This document shows positions 10,093 to 20,143 of a stretch of 64,000 nt of DNA, in pieces. Source of the stretch: Granulibacter bethesdensis. Lineage in GTDB: Bacteria; Pseudomonadota; Alphaproteobacteria; Acetobacterales; Acetobacteraceae. The stretch is taken from positions 124,001 to 188,000 of the forward strand of contig NZ_CP018194.1 in assembly GCF_001889545.1 (NCBI RefSeq), read 5' to 3'. Under the pieces are notes generated by a model. It did not search any database, was not told the DNA's origin, and worked only from the letters and a program-made list of their open reading frames with translations. The number at the start of each line of letters is the position of its first letter. Within the stretch, counting starts at the first letter, position 1. A program made the translations under genes and the position numbers.

Positions 10093-11046
10093 TTAGGGCG
10101 CGCTGCGTTTTTCAGGTCGAGGTGGATCAGGCACACGGCCTTGTTTCAACGCATCTGTTCCGGCGGTGACGGCGGCATAAACCGCATTGGTCAGGGCCTT
10201 GCGATCCGGGAAATCGGCGGGTTCCAGTGGCGGATGCAGCATGACGGAGGCACGTAGCCCTTTCCATTGCGCCAGCCGCCAGAAATGCGCACCGATCGAT
10301 GTCTCTCCGTAATAGGCGAAAATAGCCCGGGTGGAGCGTCCGGTCGGCATGGAAGCCAGCCGGTCGTAAACGATGGAGACAGGCTGCACCAGCGGCGGAT
10401 TGGGTCCGACAGCCAGTGACAGGAAAGAAGACCGGAATGGTAGAACATGGGAGCCGTCGGAGGTCGTGCCTTCCGGAAACAGCACCAGATTATCACCGTT
10501 TTCGAGGCGGGATGTCATGGCATCCCGCTCCTTCAGGGTGGAGCCGCGCTGGCGACTGACGAAAATGGTTCGTCCCAGTCGGGCCACGGTCTTGACCACC
10601 GGCCAGTCCGCAACATCATCCTTGGAGACGAAACAGGCATGCAGAGTGGAGCCGAGGCAGACGATATCCAGCCAGGAGGAGTGGTTGGACACGAACAGAA
10701 CGGGCCGGGCCCGGGTGCCGTCCTTCAGCCTGCCACGTTTGGCCTTCTGCCCGATACAGCGGACTTTCAGCCCCATCAGTCGTCCGAACACCCACCAGAA
10801 AATCCGGGCGAAGCGCACCTTGGCCGGGCCGGGCAGCACCACAAGCACGGACTGGATGGTGATGGCCGTCAGCGTCCACAGAATCAGAAAAACGGTTCGG
10901 CGTATGGCACGGACCCGGCGCAGAATCCGGCCATGGGGACGGAAAACACCCTGCCATTCATCCGGTTCGGATGCGGTCCGGCTATCGCCTGGCGGCTCAA
11001 ACGGGATGAGCAGGGGGCGTGTCGGGATCGTCTGGTCAGCTGTCAT
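10093..11046 (-). CDS. 1-acylglycerol-3-phosphate acyltransferase family protein (PlsC-like)
   Basis: A membrane-bound acyltransferase of 317 residues that should acylate lysophosphatidic acid, or a lyso-ornithine lipid, in inner-membrane lipid synthesis. Seen: a hydrophobic helix around residues 50-70, the catalytic NHSSWLD (H-x4-D), the substrate block FPEGTTSDG, and downstream block III/IV residues. A second PlsC-like gene lies at 32228, so one of the two may have a special substrate such as OlsA. The ATG at 11046 is preferred to a TTG 9 bases earlier. Confidence 0.85.
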   Translation of the reverse strand: MTADQTIPTRPLLIPFEPPGDSRTASEPDEWQGVFRPHGRILRRVRAIRRTVFLILWTLTAITIQSVLVVLPGPAKVRFARIFWWVFGRLMGLKVRCIGQKAKRGRLKDGTRARPVLFVSNHSSWLDIVCLGSTLHACFVSKDDVADWPVVKTVARLGRTIFVSRQRGSTLKERDAMTSRLENGDNLVLFPEGTTSDGSHVLPFRSSFLSLAVGPNPPLVQPVSIVYDRLASMPTGRSTRAIFAYYGETSIGAHFWRLAQWKGLRASVMLHPPLEPADFPDRKALTNAVYAAVTAGTDALKQGRVPDPPRPEKRSAP

Positions 11047-11312
11047 GAAGCACAATCATCACACGCGATTCATTACACAGCCAGACGTACATGCCCAGAG
11101 GTTCCACCGCAACGGCGCCACCCTGTTGCCATAAAACCGTCAAAATGAGTTTGCCACTGGAATACAGGAGTCATCCGGGTGCGTTGCATGGGCTTATGAG
11201 CCTTCCTCCATACAGTGTCGGGATAGCAACGATTGTTCACGAGCTTGTTATCATTTGGTTCCTGAAGATTTTTGGGGGTTTTCAAAGCCGGTCAGGCTGG
11301 TAGGGAGAAAGT

Positions 11313-13277
11313 ATGACCAGACGCGCCCCCTCTGACGCGCCAGCCTTTCTGTGCCCGGCGATCCGCCGTGGTTCCGTTTTTCACCCGGAAACGGTTTTCC
11401 GTTTGCTGATCCGGATCGGCATGGCCGGGTTCGGGATGCCTGCACTTGTCATGCCTGGGGCGGCTTTGGGGCTGGTTTCCTTCGCCTGGGCGGCCGACCC
11501 GCAACCTTACACGGTAGAGCTGGCCAAAACCGGCGATGCCGCCATTGATCAGGCCCTGACGGACAGTGCGACCCTGATCAGCCTGCGCACGTCCTCTCCG
11601 GTCGGTGGATTTGCACTGGTCGCGCGGGCGCAATCCGATCTGGACCGGTTGCAGACGGCCCTGAACAGTTTCGGCTATTACAAGGGCAAGGTGACGATCC
11701 GGATCGCCGGAAAGACCCTGGATGACCCCGATCTGCCGACCCTGATCGAACGGGCGCCGAAACAGCCGCCTTTGACGGTGACCATTGCGATTGAGAAAGG
11801 GCCTCTGTTCCATCTTCGGAATGTTCACGTGGAAACGCCGCCCGGTACGACGCTGCCGGATGTGGCCCGCAACGTGCTGCCGGTCAAAACCGGCGATACT
11901 GCCATTGCGGCCAATGTTCTGGCGGGGCAGTCGGCTTTGCTCAATGTCTTGCAGAATAATGGCTATGCCCTTGCGAAAGTGCAGGCGCCAGTGGCGTTCG
12001 AGCGTCCGGATCAGAATGTGCTGGATGTCGTCTACAAGGTGACGCCGGGGCCGCGGGTCGATCTGGGGCCGATCACGTTCTCCGGTCTGAAGCATACCAA
12101 TGCGTCCTATGTGGAGCGGCGCTTGCTGCTGAAATCCGGGCAGGAATATCAGGCCGATAAAATCGGCAGGGCGCGTCAGGATTTGTTGGCAGCCGGAATT
12201 TTCAGTTCTGTCCGTATGCGGGCGGCTGATCGTCTGAATACCGAAGGACGCCTGCCGCTGCGGATCGAGTTCACCGAAAGGCCGCGCCATGGCGTGTCTC
12301 TGGATGGGCTGTATTCGACCGATCTCGGCGGCAGCCTGACCGGGACATGGACCTATCGCAATATTTTCGGCAATGGTGAAACGCTTGCCCTGTCGGCGGC
12401 AGCCACCGAAGTTGCGGCGCAGGTGGCGTCCCAGCCCGGTTACAATATCGGAGCGGTCTATACGATCCCCGACTGGTTGCGGCGCGATCAGTCCCTGCAA
12501 TTCTATGCCACCGGCGTGCGGGAGTATTTTTATTCCTATGACCGCACTGCGATCATCGTCGGGGCGACACTGACACGAAAACTGAGCGATCACTGGAAAG
12601 GCGCCATCGGCCTGACCGCCATTCAGGAAAGAGTCGGGCAGCAGGGCGTCAGGACCAATTACACGCTGGTCCAGGTGCCGGTGACGCTCAAATACGATGA
12701 TACCGGCAGTCTTTTCGAGCCGACCCATGGCTATCGCGCCATTATCAGCGCCACACCGACGGAAAGTCTGGCTTCCGGGGGGAATGGAACCTCGAAGACC
12801 TTTGTTCTGATGAAGGCGCAGGGATCGACCTATATCAATCTGTCCCGGCGGGAAGGACGCAGCGTTCTGGCGCTGCGTGCCCTGGTGGGAGCAGCGCCGG
12901 GCGTATCGATCATGGATCTGCCGCCCGATCAGCGTTTCTATGCCGGTGGCAGCGATACGATCCGTGGCTATAAATACCAGTTCGTCGGGCCGACTTTTCC
13001 GAACAATGATCCGACCGGCGGCACTGCCGTGGATGCGGCGACGGTGGAACTGAGGCAGCGTTTCGGCTCCAGTTATGGTGTCGCTCTGTTCGTCGATGCG
13101 GGGCAGGTCAGCCAGAATGGCGGGCCTTTTTCGGGTGATCTGCGGGTCGGTGCGGGTATCGGCGCCCGTTACTACACTGCGATCGGACCGATCCGGGTTG
13201 ATTTTGCCCTGCCACTGATGAAGCAGCGGGGAAACAGCAGCTTCCAGGCCTATATCGGCATCGGGGAGGCTTTCTGA
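11313..13277 (+). CDS. tamA: Outer-membrane assembly factor TamA (BamA/Omp85 family)
   Basis: A 654-residue Omp85 protein. A long N-terminal region with a hydrophobic stretch ends at FAWAAD, a likely signal peptide (about residues 1-67, long for this class). POTRA domains follow (about 70-320), then a C-terminal 16-strand barrel. The loop-6 signature GGSDTIRGYKYQFVGP is present, and the chain ends in an aromatic residue (GIGEAF). The ATG follows TAGGGAGAAAGT. The gene is immediately followed by tamB; TamA and TamB together move proteins or phospholipids to the outer membrane. The 266-base gap before it shows no further gene. Confidence 0.9.
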   Translation: MTRRAPSDAPAFLCPAIRRGSVFHPETVFRLLIRIGMAGFGMPALVMPGAALGLVSFAWAADPQPYTVELAKTGDAAIDQALTDSATLISLRTSSPVGGFALVARAQSDLDRLQTALNSFGYYKGKVTIRIAGKTLDDPDLPTLIERAPKQPPLTVTIAIEKGPLFHLRNVHVETPPGTTLPDVARNVLPVKTGDTAIAANVLAGQSALLNVLQNNGYALAKVQAPVAFERPDQNVLDVVYKVTPGPRVDLGPITFSGLKHTNASYVERRLLLKSGQEYQADKIGRARQDLLAAGIFSSVRMRAADRLNTEGRLPLRIEFTERPRHGVSLDGLYSTDLGGSLTGTWTYRNIFGNGETLALSAAATEVAAQVASQPGYNIGAVYTIPDWLRRDQSLQFYATGVREYFYSYDRTAIIVGATLTRKLSDHWKGAIGLTAIQERVGQQGVRTNYTLVQVPVTLKYDDTGSLFEPTHGYRAIISATPTESLASGGNGTSKTFVLMKAQGSTYINLSRREGRSVLALRALVGAAPGVSIMDLPPDQRFYAGGSDTIRGYKYQFVGPTFPNNDPTGGTAVDAATVELRQRFGSSYGVALFVDAGQVSQNGGPFSGDLRVGAGIGARYYTAIGPIRVDFALPLMKQRGNSSFQAYIGIGEAF

Positions 13278-13278
13278 G

Positions 13279-16200
13279 ATGCGCCGTGTCCTCAAATGGC
13301 TGCTCGGGATCGTTCTGACGCTGTTGGCTCTGCCAGTGCTGGCGCTGGTGCTGCTGGTGATCGGACTGAATACCGGGATCGGACAGAGACAGGTGGACCG
13401 GCTGGCAAACTCCATGACCGGCGGCATGGTCGTGATGCAGGGGTTTGGTGGCAGCTTCCCGGATGGTCTGCGTATCGCCCGCCTGGAACTGCATGACGCG
13501 AAAGGAACCTGGCTGGAGATCGACCGGCTGGCGCTGGACTGGCGGATCTTGAGGTTGCTGGGCCGGGAGGTCCGGATCGACGCCCTGACTGCCGACCGCA
13601 TCGCCATTCCCCGTCTGGCGGAGGCCGCACCGGGCGCAGAAGCAACGCCTGCCTCATCCGGGCAAGGTTTTTCGCTGCCGGTGCAGGTTGTGCTGAATCA
13701 TCTGCGGATTGGCAGGCTGGAGGTTGGCAAACCGGTCGCGGGCACGGCTCTGGTGGCCATGCTGGAAGGGCGGGCAGCGATCCGCAAGCTTGATCTGGCC
13801 GCCCCAACCCCTGACAAAATCGCTCAGGCTGATCTGGCGCTCGATGTCCATCGTCTGGATGGATCGGATCAGGGGGCCGATCATTATCATCTGGATGCGG
13901 CGGTGGATCAGACCCGTATCGCCGCCCATGTCACCGCGCAGGAGGCAGTGCACGGCCTGATCGCCACCATGGCGGCCCTGCCGGGTGTTCAGGGGATCAA
14001 TGCCGATATCAAACTCGATGGCCCGTGGAAGGCGGCGCATGTTGCCGCCACTGTCTCGGCCCTGCCGTTAGAGGCGGAGGTCAAGGGGACGGTCGATACG
14101 CTCGGTCGTTCCGCGCTGCTGGATGTGAACGCCCATGCGGGGGCTATGGAACCTCGCCCGGATGTGCAGTGGCGCTCTGTTGCGCTGACGGCGCATGTGG
14201 CCGGCCCGTTTCTCAGGCCAGATGCCACAGCGCATATCGTTCTGAAGGGTCTGAGTGCGGCCGGAGCCTCGCTGTCCGCGCTGACGGCGGATGTCGATGG
14301 CAATGCCGGATATGTCACCTTGCGCAGTCGGGTGGAGAATCTGCGGATTCCCGGCCCGAAACCGGATCTGCTGGAGGCCGCCCCCCTGTCGCTGGATGCG
14401 TCGGTGCGTCTGGATGATCCATCCCGTCCCGTGACTTTCGCGCTGTCACACAGGCTGCTCGCTCTGAAAGGCGATGCACGGACCGTTGGAAAGATGACCG
14501 TCCATGCCGCCTTGTCCCTGCCCGATCTGACACCGCTGGCGGAGATTGGCGGAGTCGATCTGAAGGGCGATGCAGCACTGCAACTCCAGGCGGCGATGGA
14601 AGGGGACAAGGCTCAGGCTGATCTGAATGGCACCATATCGGTGACCGGCGGCATGGCCCCGGTTCCCGCGCTGCTGGGCGAGAAGGCGCGTCTGGCCTTG
14701 TCCGCCCGGATGGATGGGCAGGGGGAGGGGCGACGTATCACTCTCTCCAACCTTGCTATCAATGGCAGGACATTGTCTGTCGGGGCGAAAGGCGGCCTGA
14801 ACGGTCAGACTGTGGCACTCGACTGGACGATCGGTCTGAGCGATCTGCATGCACTGGCGACGACGCTCAAGGGGACTATGCAGGCGGCTGGCAACGTAAC
14901 TGGTCCGACCAGTGATTTGACCGCCCATGCCACCATTGATGGAATCGTGGAGGCGCATCAATCCGGGCAGGAGGTGAAGTCCGGCCCGTTGCATCTCACT
15001 CTGGATGCGGTGCATCTGCCATCAGCACCGGAGGCGCATCTTGTTGCCACCGGTACGCTGGACAGGGGACCGGTGGCACTGGATATCACGGCCAGCCGCC
15101 GGCCCGATGGAGTGATGCAGGCGTCTATCGGCAAGGCTGACTGGAAATCTCTCCATCTGGACGGGGCCATGGCGCTGGCGGCGGGGGCGAAAATTCCCCA
15201 TGGCGCACTGGTGTTGAATTTTACCAGGCTGGATGACCTCAGACCTCTGCTTGGCCAGCCGATCAGTGGCTCTGTCGCGGCGAAGGCGGATTTTTCCGAT
15301 GCGCTGGCGACCCTTCATCTGACTGCCACGCGTGCGGGCCTGCCCGGAAAGGCCGCCGTCGCGAAGGCCGATTTCGACGCGACCGTCACATCGCCTGTTG
15401 CCGATCCCGATGTGAAGGCCAGGCTGGAAGTGCGCGGTATCGCGGCCAGCGGCATAACCGGTCATGCTACCCTGTCCGCACAGGGGCGGCAGAATGCGCT
15501 GGCTGTGCGATTGAACACGGCGCTCAATGGCGTGGCCGGGGCACCGCTTCAGGCCAGTATGGCGGCCCTGCTGGATGTGCCGGCCGGACAGGTAGCAATT
15601 TCGGCATTGCAGGCTGGCTGGAAAGGTCAGACGGCGCGGCTGCTGGCGCCGGTTCTCATTGGCTACAAGGATGGCGTGACGGTTGACCGGCTGCGGCTCG
15701 GCGTGGCGCAGGCCGTGCTGGATGTGGCAGGAAGGGCGACGCCGAAGCTCGATCTGCGGGTTGCCCTGACCAATCTGACTGCCGATCTGGCGCGGATCGT
15801 GGCACCGGATGTGAAGGCTGCCGGGCGGCTGGATATGCAGGCGGTTCTGAAAGGAGAACCCGCGCATCCGGCCGGCTCCGCCTCCATCACTGCACGCGGT
15901 CTGCGCATGCTGACCGGGGATGCCCGTGCTCTGCCTCCGGCTGATATCGTGGCGAAAGCTGATATGGATGGCCGCACGGCCCGGATCGACACACGTCTGA
16001 ATGCTGGCTCCACGACCATGACGATCGCGGGCACAGTGCCGGAAGCGGCCTCCGGCCCGTTGAATATCGCGGCGCGGGGGAGGGCCGATCTGCGGATTCT
16101 CGATCCGATCCTGTCAGCGCAGGGGCGGCGTGTGCAGGGTATGATGATCGTCGATGCAAGGGTCGGTGGCACTATCGCGGCCCCGAATGCGTCCGGCACG

Positions 16201-17361
16201 GTACGGCTGACGGGTGGCGATGTGCAGGATGTCACAGCGGGTCTGCACCTTGCCCGGATCGAGGCCCTCATCAGTGCGGCAGGGGATACGCTGCGCATCG
16301 ATCAGTTCAGCGCAGGGGCCGGACAAGGCACGCTCAGTCTAGGCGGCTCGGTCGGGATCAAGCCGCCGATGCCGGTCGATCTTACGGTGAAGGCCAGCAA
16401 CGCCACGCTGATCGCCAGCGATCTGATGACGGAGCGGCTGAATGCCGATCTCACCTTGCGCGGCCAGATTGCAAAGGAACTGACCGCCAGCGGCCATATC
16501 AAAATCCTGCGCGCTGATATCAGGGTGCCGGAGCATATGCCCTCCAGCGTTGCCGTGCTGGATGTGATCAAACCCGGCCAGAAACCGCCGCCGCCCTCTA
16601 CCTCGTCCGGTCCTGTGATTCGTCTGGATGTGACGCTCGATGCGCCGGAGCAGATCTTTGTGCGTGGCCGTGGTCTGGATGCGGAGCTGGCAGGGCGGTT
16701 GCATCTGCATGGTACGGCGAGCAATCCGCAGACCGATGGCGGTTTTGAATTGCGGCGCGGCCAGTTCAGCGTGGCTGGTACGACGCTGAGTTTCACCGAG
16801 GGCCGCGTGACCTTCGATGGCAGCACGACCGATCCGGCGCTGGATTTCACGGCCAGCTCTACCTCCGGCAGTGTGACGGCCAGCCTGCATGTTGGTGGCC
16901 ATGCCAGTGATCCGAAGATCACACTCTCCAGCCAGCCCGAACTGCCGCAGGATGAAGTCCTGGCCCGGCTGCTGTTCCAGTCCAGCATGGCCAGCCTGTC
17001 CCCGTTCCAGTTGGCGGAAATCGCGGCGGCGCTGGCACAGTTGAGCGGTGCGACCGGTAGCGGTGATCCGTTGAATTCAGTGCGCAGTGCGCTGGGGCTG
17101 GACCGGCTGTCGGTGGGCGGAGGCTCTCAGAACGGGGCCACCACGCCGAATAGCCGCACCAATCAGGGACCGTCGGTCGAGGCGGGTAAATACGTTGCAC
17201 GCGGCATTTATGTCGGTGCCAAGCAGAGCGTGGGTGGCGCAAACAGTGTCAGCGCGGCGGAGGTGCAGATCGACCTGACCCGCAGGCTGAAGCTGAAGGC
17301 CGATGCCGGTTCCGGGCCGGGAGCCAATGCGGTGGGTCTGTCCTACGGGTTCGATTACTGA
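13279..17361 (+). CDS. tamB: Translocation and assembly module protein TamB (AsmA-like/DUF490)
   Basis: A 1360-residue inner-membrane-anchored periplasm-spanning protein. One N-terminal signal anchor (about residues 5-27, a Leu/Val-rich stretch) is followed by repetitive beta-rich sequence with many short D-L-x-A-x-x type strands, and the TamB/DUF490 domain in the last 350 residues (FELRRGQFSVAGTTLSFTEG, SLSPFQLAEIAAALAQLSG, and an ending with a barrel-like aromatic). It begins one base after the tamA stop, so the pair is co-translated. This matches the lipid-transport bridge known for TamB and YhdP relatives. Confidence 0.92.
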   Translation: MRRVLKWLLGIVLTLLALPVLALVLLVIGLNTGIGQRQVDRLANSMTGGMVVMQGFGGSFPDGLRIARLELHDAKGTWLEIDRLALDWRILRLLGREVRIDALTADRIAIPRLAEAAPGAEATPASSGQGFSLPVQVVLNHLRIGRLEVGKPVAGTALVAMLEGRAAIRKLDLAAPTPDKIAQADLALDVHRLDGSDQGADHYHLDAAVDQTRIAAHVTAQEAVHGLIATMAALPGVQGINADIKLDGPWKAAHVAATVSALPLEAEVKGTVDTLGRSALLDVNAHAGAMEPRPDVQWRSVALTAHVAGPFLRPDATAHIVLKGLSAAGASLSALTADVDGNAGYVTLRSRVENLRIPGPKPDLLEAAPLSLDASVRLDDPSRPVTFALSHRLLALKGDARTVGKMTVHAALSLPDLTPLAEIGGVDLKGDAALQLQAAMEGDKAQADLNGTISVTGGMAPVPALLGEKARLALSARMDGQGEGRRITLSNLAINGRTLSVGAKGGLNGQTVALDWTIGLSDLHALATTLKGTMQAAGNVTGPTSDLTAHATIDGIVEAHQSGQEVKSGPLHLTLDAVHLPSAPEAHLVATGTLDRGPVALDITASRRPDGVMQASIGKADWKSLHLDGAMALAAGAKIPHGALVLNFTRLDDLRPLLGQPISGSVAAKADFSDALATLHLTATRAGLPGKAAVAKADFDATVTSPVADPDVKARLEVRGIAASGITGHATLSAQGRQNALAVRLNTALNGVAGAPLQASMAALLDVPAGQVAISALQAGWKGQTARLLAPVLIGYKDGVTVDRLRLGVAQAVLDVAGRATPKLDLRVALTNLTADLARIVAPDVKAAGRLDMQAVLKGEPAHPAGSASITARGLRMLTGDARALPPADIVAKADMDGRTARIDTRLNAGSTTMTIAGTVPEAASGPLNIAARGRADLRILDPILSAQGRRVQGMMIVDARVGGTIAAPNASGTVRLTGGDVQDVTAGLHLARIEALISAAGDTLRIDQFSAGAGQGTLSLGGSVGIKPPMPVDLTVKASNATLIASDLMTERLNADLTLRGQIAKELTASGHIKILRADIRVPEHMPSSVAVLDVIKPGQKPPPPSTSSGPVIRLDVTLDAPEQIFVRGRGLDAELAGRLHLHGTASNPQTDGGFELRRGQFSVAGTTLSFTEGRVTFDGSTTDPALDFTASSTSGSVTASLHVGGHASDPKITLSSQPELPQDEVLARLLFQSSMASLSPFQLAEIAAALAQLSGATGSGDPLNSVRSALGLDRLSVGGGSQNGATTPNSRTNQGPSVEAGKYVARGIYVGAKQSVGGANSVSAAEVQIDLTRRLKLKADAGSGPGANAVGLSYGFDY

Positions 17362-17486
17362 CCCTGGGCGCACCCGCAGCCTGCTCTGATCGGAAGTGGT
17401 CTGGGTGATATAACGACCTGCCTGATTCCGCCTGCCGTCAAACCGGCCTAGACTGCTCCGATGCAGGAAACAGGACCGGATCGACG

Positions 17487-19271
17487 GTGGTGACAATCTT
17501 GAGGCGGATGGGTTTGTGGCTGACCGGTATTGCCTTTCTGCTGGGGGCGGCCATACCGGTGCAGGCGGCGGATGTGGCAGGCAAGGATACAGACTGGTCG
17601 CATCCTCTGGGTGGCGATCATGCCCGGCGATACAGCGCACTGACACAGATCAACCGGCAGACGGTGAAGCATCTGCATCCGGTCTGGAGTTTCTCAACCG
17701 GTGTGCTGCGTGGTCATGAGGGCGGGCCGCTGGTGGTGGGGGATACGATGTATGTCCACACTCCTTTTCCGAACCGGCTGTTTGCACTTGATCTGAACGA
17801 TGACGGGCGCATCCGCTGGAGCTACACGCCGGTGCAGGATCCGGCCGTGATCGGGATCATGTGCTGCGACACGGTCAATCGAGGCCCTGCCTATGCGGAT
17901 GGCCGCCTGTTCCTGCATCTGGCGGATACGAGTCTGGTGGCGCTGGATGCCCGGACCGGCAAGGAATTGTGGAAGATCAGGGATGGTGATCCGGCCAAAG
18001 GGGAAACCGGCACGTCCGCCCCCCTCGTGGCTGGTGATCTGGTGCTGGTCGGCAATAGCGGGGGCGAGTTCGGCGTGCGTGGCCATATGACGGCCTATGC
18101 GGTCAAGGACGGGCATCGTGTCTGGCGCGCCTACGCGGTCGGGCCGGATAGCGACACGCTGATGGATCCTCTGCACACCACTCAGATGGGTAAGCCGGTC
18201 GGTGCCAATTCTTCGCTGTCGTCATGGAGTGGGGATGCATGGAAACTGGGAGGCGGGCCGTCCTGGGGCTGGATTTCCTACGATCAGGCGCTGGACCTGA
18301 TCTATTACGGCTCCGGCAATCCGGGGGTGTGGAATCCGCTGCAACGTCCGGGCGACAATCGCTGGGCCATGAGCGTCTTTGCGCGGGATCGCAAAACCGG
18401 GATCGCGAAATGGGTGTATCAGTTCACCCCGCATGATGCCTGGGATTATGACGGGATCAACGAGATGATCCTGGCCGATATTCCGGTGAACGGGCGGCAG
18501 ACAAAGGCGCTGGTGCATTTCGACCGTAATGGCTTTGCCTATGTGCTGGATCGGGTCAGCGGTATGCTGCTTCAGGCGAAGCCGTTTGATCCATCGCTGA
18601 ACTGGGCGAAAGAAATCGACCTTTCGACCGGAAAGCCGGTGCGCAATGCCCGTTATGAGCCAAAGGAGGAGGATGAAGCGACCAAAGGCATCTGTCCCAG
18701 TTCTCTCGGCGCGAAAAACGAACAGCCGGCTGCTTTCTCGCCGCAGACGGGACTGTTTCTGGTCCCGGTCAATCGTATTTGTATGGATGAGGAACCGTTT
18801 CGCGTCTCCTATCAGGCCGGGCAGCCTTATGTGGGGGCAAACCTGACCCTGTATCCGCCACCGGGGACGAAAGATCTCGGCGCGTTCATCGGCTATGATG
18901 CCGGTCAGGGCCGGATCGTCTGGACGGATGCGGAGGCTTTCTCCGTCTGGTCCGGGGCGCTGGCGACGGCGGGAGGTGTGGCGTTTTACGGAACGCTCGA
19001 AGGCTGGCTCAAGGCGGTGGATGTGAAGGACGGTTCCCTGCTGTGGCAATATAAAACCCCGTCCGGGATCATCGGCAACGTCATGACCTATCGCCATCAT
19101 GGTCGTCAGTATGTCGCGGTGCTGTCCGGTGTTGGCGGGTGGGCCGGCATCGGTCTGGCTGAGGGGCTGGGGGCAGGGGATAGCGAAGGCACCGGCGCTG
19201 CCGTGCTGAACCGTGCCCTGAACAATTATACACGGCTTGGCGGTGTTCTGACGGTTTTCGGCCTGCCGTGA
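17487..19271 (+). CDS. xoxF: PQQ-dependent alcohol dehydrogenase, lanthanide-type (XoxF-like)
   Basis: A periplasmic quinoprotein of 594 residues that oxidises methanol or another alcohol and passes electrons to a cytochrome. The signal peptide ends near VQA (residue 27). Seen: an eight-bladed propeller, the adjacent cysteines C126-C127 that stack on PQQ, and metal ligands E194 (GGEFGVRG), N278 (YYGSGNP) and D320 in HDAWDYDG. The second Asp, D322, two residues after the catalytic one, marks lanthanide-dependent enzymes; calcium MxaF has Ala there. No xoxG/xoxJ or mxaI is adjacent. The start is a GTG with a weak ribosome site; an ATG at residue 8 is an alternative. Confidence 0.87.
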   Translation: MVTILRRMGLWLTGIAFLLGAAIPVQAADVAGKDTDWSHPLGGDHARRYSALTQINRQTVKHLHPVWSFSTGVLRGHEGGPLVVGDTMYVHTPFPNRLFALDLNDDGRIRWSYTPVQDPAVIGIMCCDTVNRGPAYADGRLFLHLADTSLVALDARTGKELWKIRDGDPAKGETGTSAPLVAGDLVLVGNSGGEFGVRGHMTAYAVKDGHRVWRAYAVGPDSDTLMDPLHTTQMGKPVGANSSLSSWSGDAWKLGGGPSWGWISYDQALDLIYYGSGNPGVWNPLQRPGDNRWAMSVFARDRKTGIAKWVYQFTPHDAWDYDGINEMILADIPVNGRQTKALVHFDRNGFAYVLDRVSGMLLQAKPFDPSLNWAKEIDLSTGKPVRNARYEPKEEDEATKGICPSSLGAKNEQPAAFSPQTGLFLVPVNRICMDEEPFRVSYQAGQPYVGANLTLYPPPGTKDLGAFIGYDAGQGRIVWTDAEAFSVWSGALATAGGVAFYGTLEGWLKAVDVKDGSLLWQYKTPSGIIGNVMTYRHHGRQYVAVLSGVGGWAGIGLAEGLGAGDSEGTGAAVLNRALNNYTRLGGVLTVFGLP

Positions 19272-20143
19272 CGGGTATGTCCTCCCGACGGCCGGGTTGT
19301 CTGGATAAAACGGGCTGGATCGGGCTGATCCTGCTGGGGATGATCGTGTTGTCGGCGGTTTTCGCGCCCTTGTTATCCCCTTATCCTCCCGGATTGCAGC
19401 TTCCCGACGGGCTGGATGCTGATGGAGCCCCGCTACCGCCCTGCTGGCGCTTTCCGCTGGGGACTGATCTGCTGGGGCGGGATGTGCTGTCCCGGCTGTT
19501 ATGGGGCGGACGGGATGCGCTGCTGATCGGTGGGGTGGCCAATACCGTTGCCGTCATGACCGGAACCCTCATCGGGGTGTGTGCCGCCATGGCGACAGGA
19601 CGGGTGGGGGGCTGGATCGGGGCCGGGCTGATGCGGCTGACCGATCTGCTGGCCTCGATCCCCGTGCTGCTGCTGGCGGTGACAGTTTCGGCGGTGCTGC
19701 GCCCATCCATCTGGGTGGTGATGCTGGTGGTGGCGCTGGCAGGATGGGCGCCGGTCGCAAGGGTGATTTATGTTGAAACTTCCGGCCTGTCCGCACGCCT
19801 GCATGTGCGGGCGGCCCGTGCTTTGGGGGTGGGCTGGGGGAGGATCGTGCTGCGGCATATCCTGCCGCTGCTCGGGCCGGTGATTGTGGTCTGGGGTACG
19901 TTGGGGATAGCAGGCTCTGTGCTGCTGGAAGCGACATTGTCCTATCTCGGGGCGGGCGTGCAGCCGCCTGAAGCATCCTGGGGCAGCATCATCAATGAAA
20001 ATCAGGCCTATCTGCTGATTGCGCCATGGCTGGTCTTTGCGCCGGGCGGAGCGATCCTGCTGCTGGCGGCAGGGGCGAATTTGACCGGCTCCGCGCTGAA
20101 GCGCCGCTGGATGCCGGGTGTGACGGAGCAGGATACCCTGTGA
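19268..20143 (+). CDS. ABC transporter permease, DppC type
   Basis: An inner-membrane permease of 291 residues from the peptide/nickel/opine group. Five to six membrane helices are apparent, with FPLGTDLLGRDVLSRLLWG after the first helix, and the typical DppC end EATLSYLGAGVQPPEASWG. A GTG at 19268 overlaps the xoxF stop (GTGA), with an ATG at 19277 as the alternative, so the gene is translationally coupled to the dehydrogenase. No ATP-binding subunit is encoded in the window; it must be borrowed from elsewhere or the system is incomplete. Confidence 0.87.
   Translation: MTGMSSRRPGCLDKTGWIGLILLGMIVLSAVFAPLLSPYPPGLQLPDGLDADGAPLPPCWRFPLGTDLLGRDVLSRLLWGGRDALLIGGVANTVAVMTGTLIGVCAAMATGRVGGWIGAGLMRLTDLLASIPVLLLAVTVSAVLRPSIWVVMLVVALAGWAPVARVIYVETSGLSARLHVRAARALGVGWGRIVLRHILPLLGPVIVVWGTLGIAGSVLLEATLSYLGAGVQPPEASWGSIINENQAYLLIAPWLVFAPGGAILLLAAGANLTGSALKRRWMPGVTEQDTL

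Noticed and set aside
11292-13607. A 771-codon open frame on the minus strand across tamA and the start of tamB
   Set aside because: It is antisense to a clear Omp85 protein, has no family motif, and is Arg/Gln/His-rich as expected of the reverse of a GC-rich gene.
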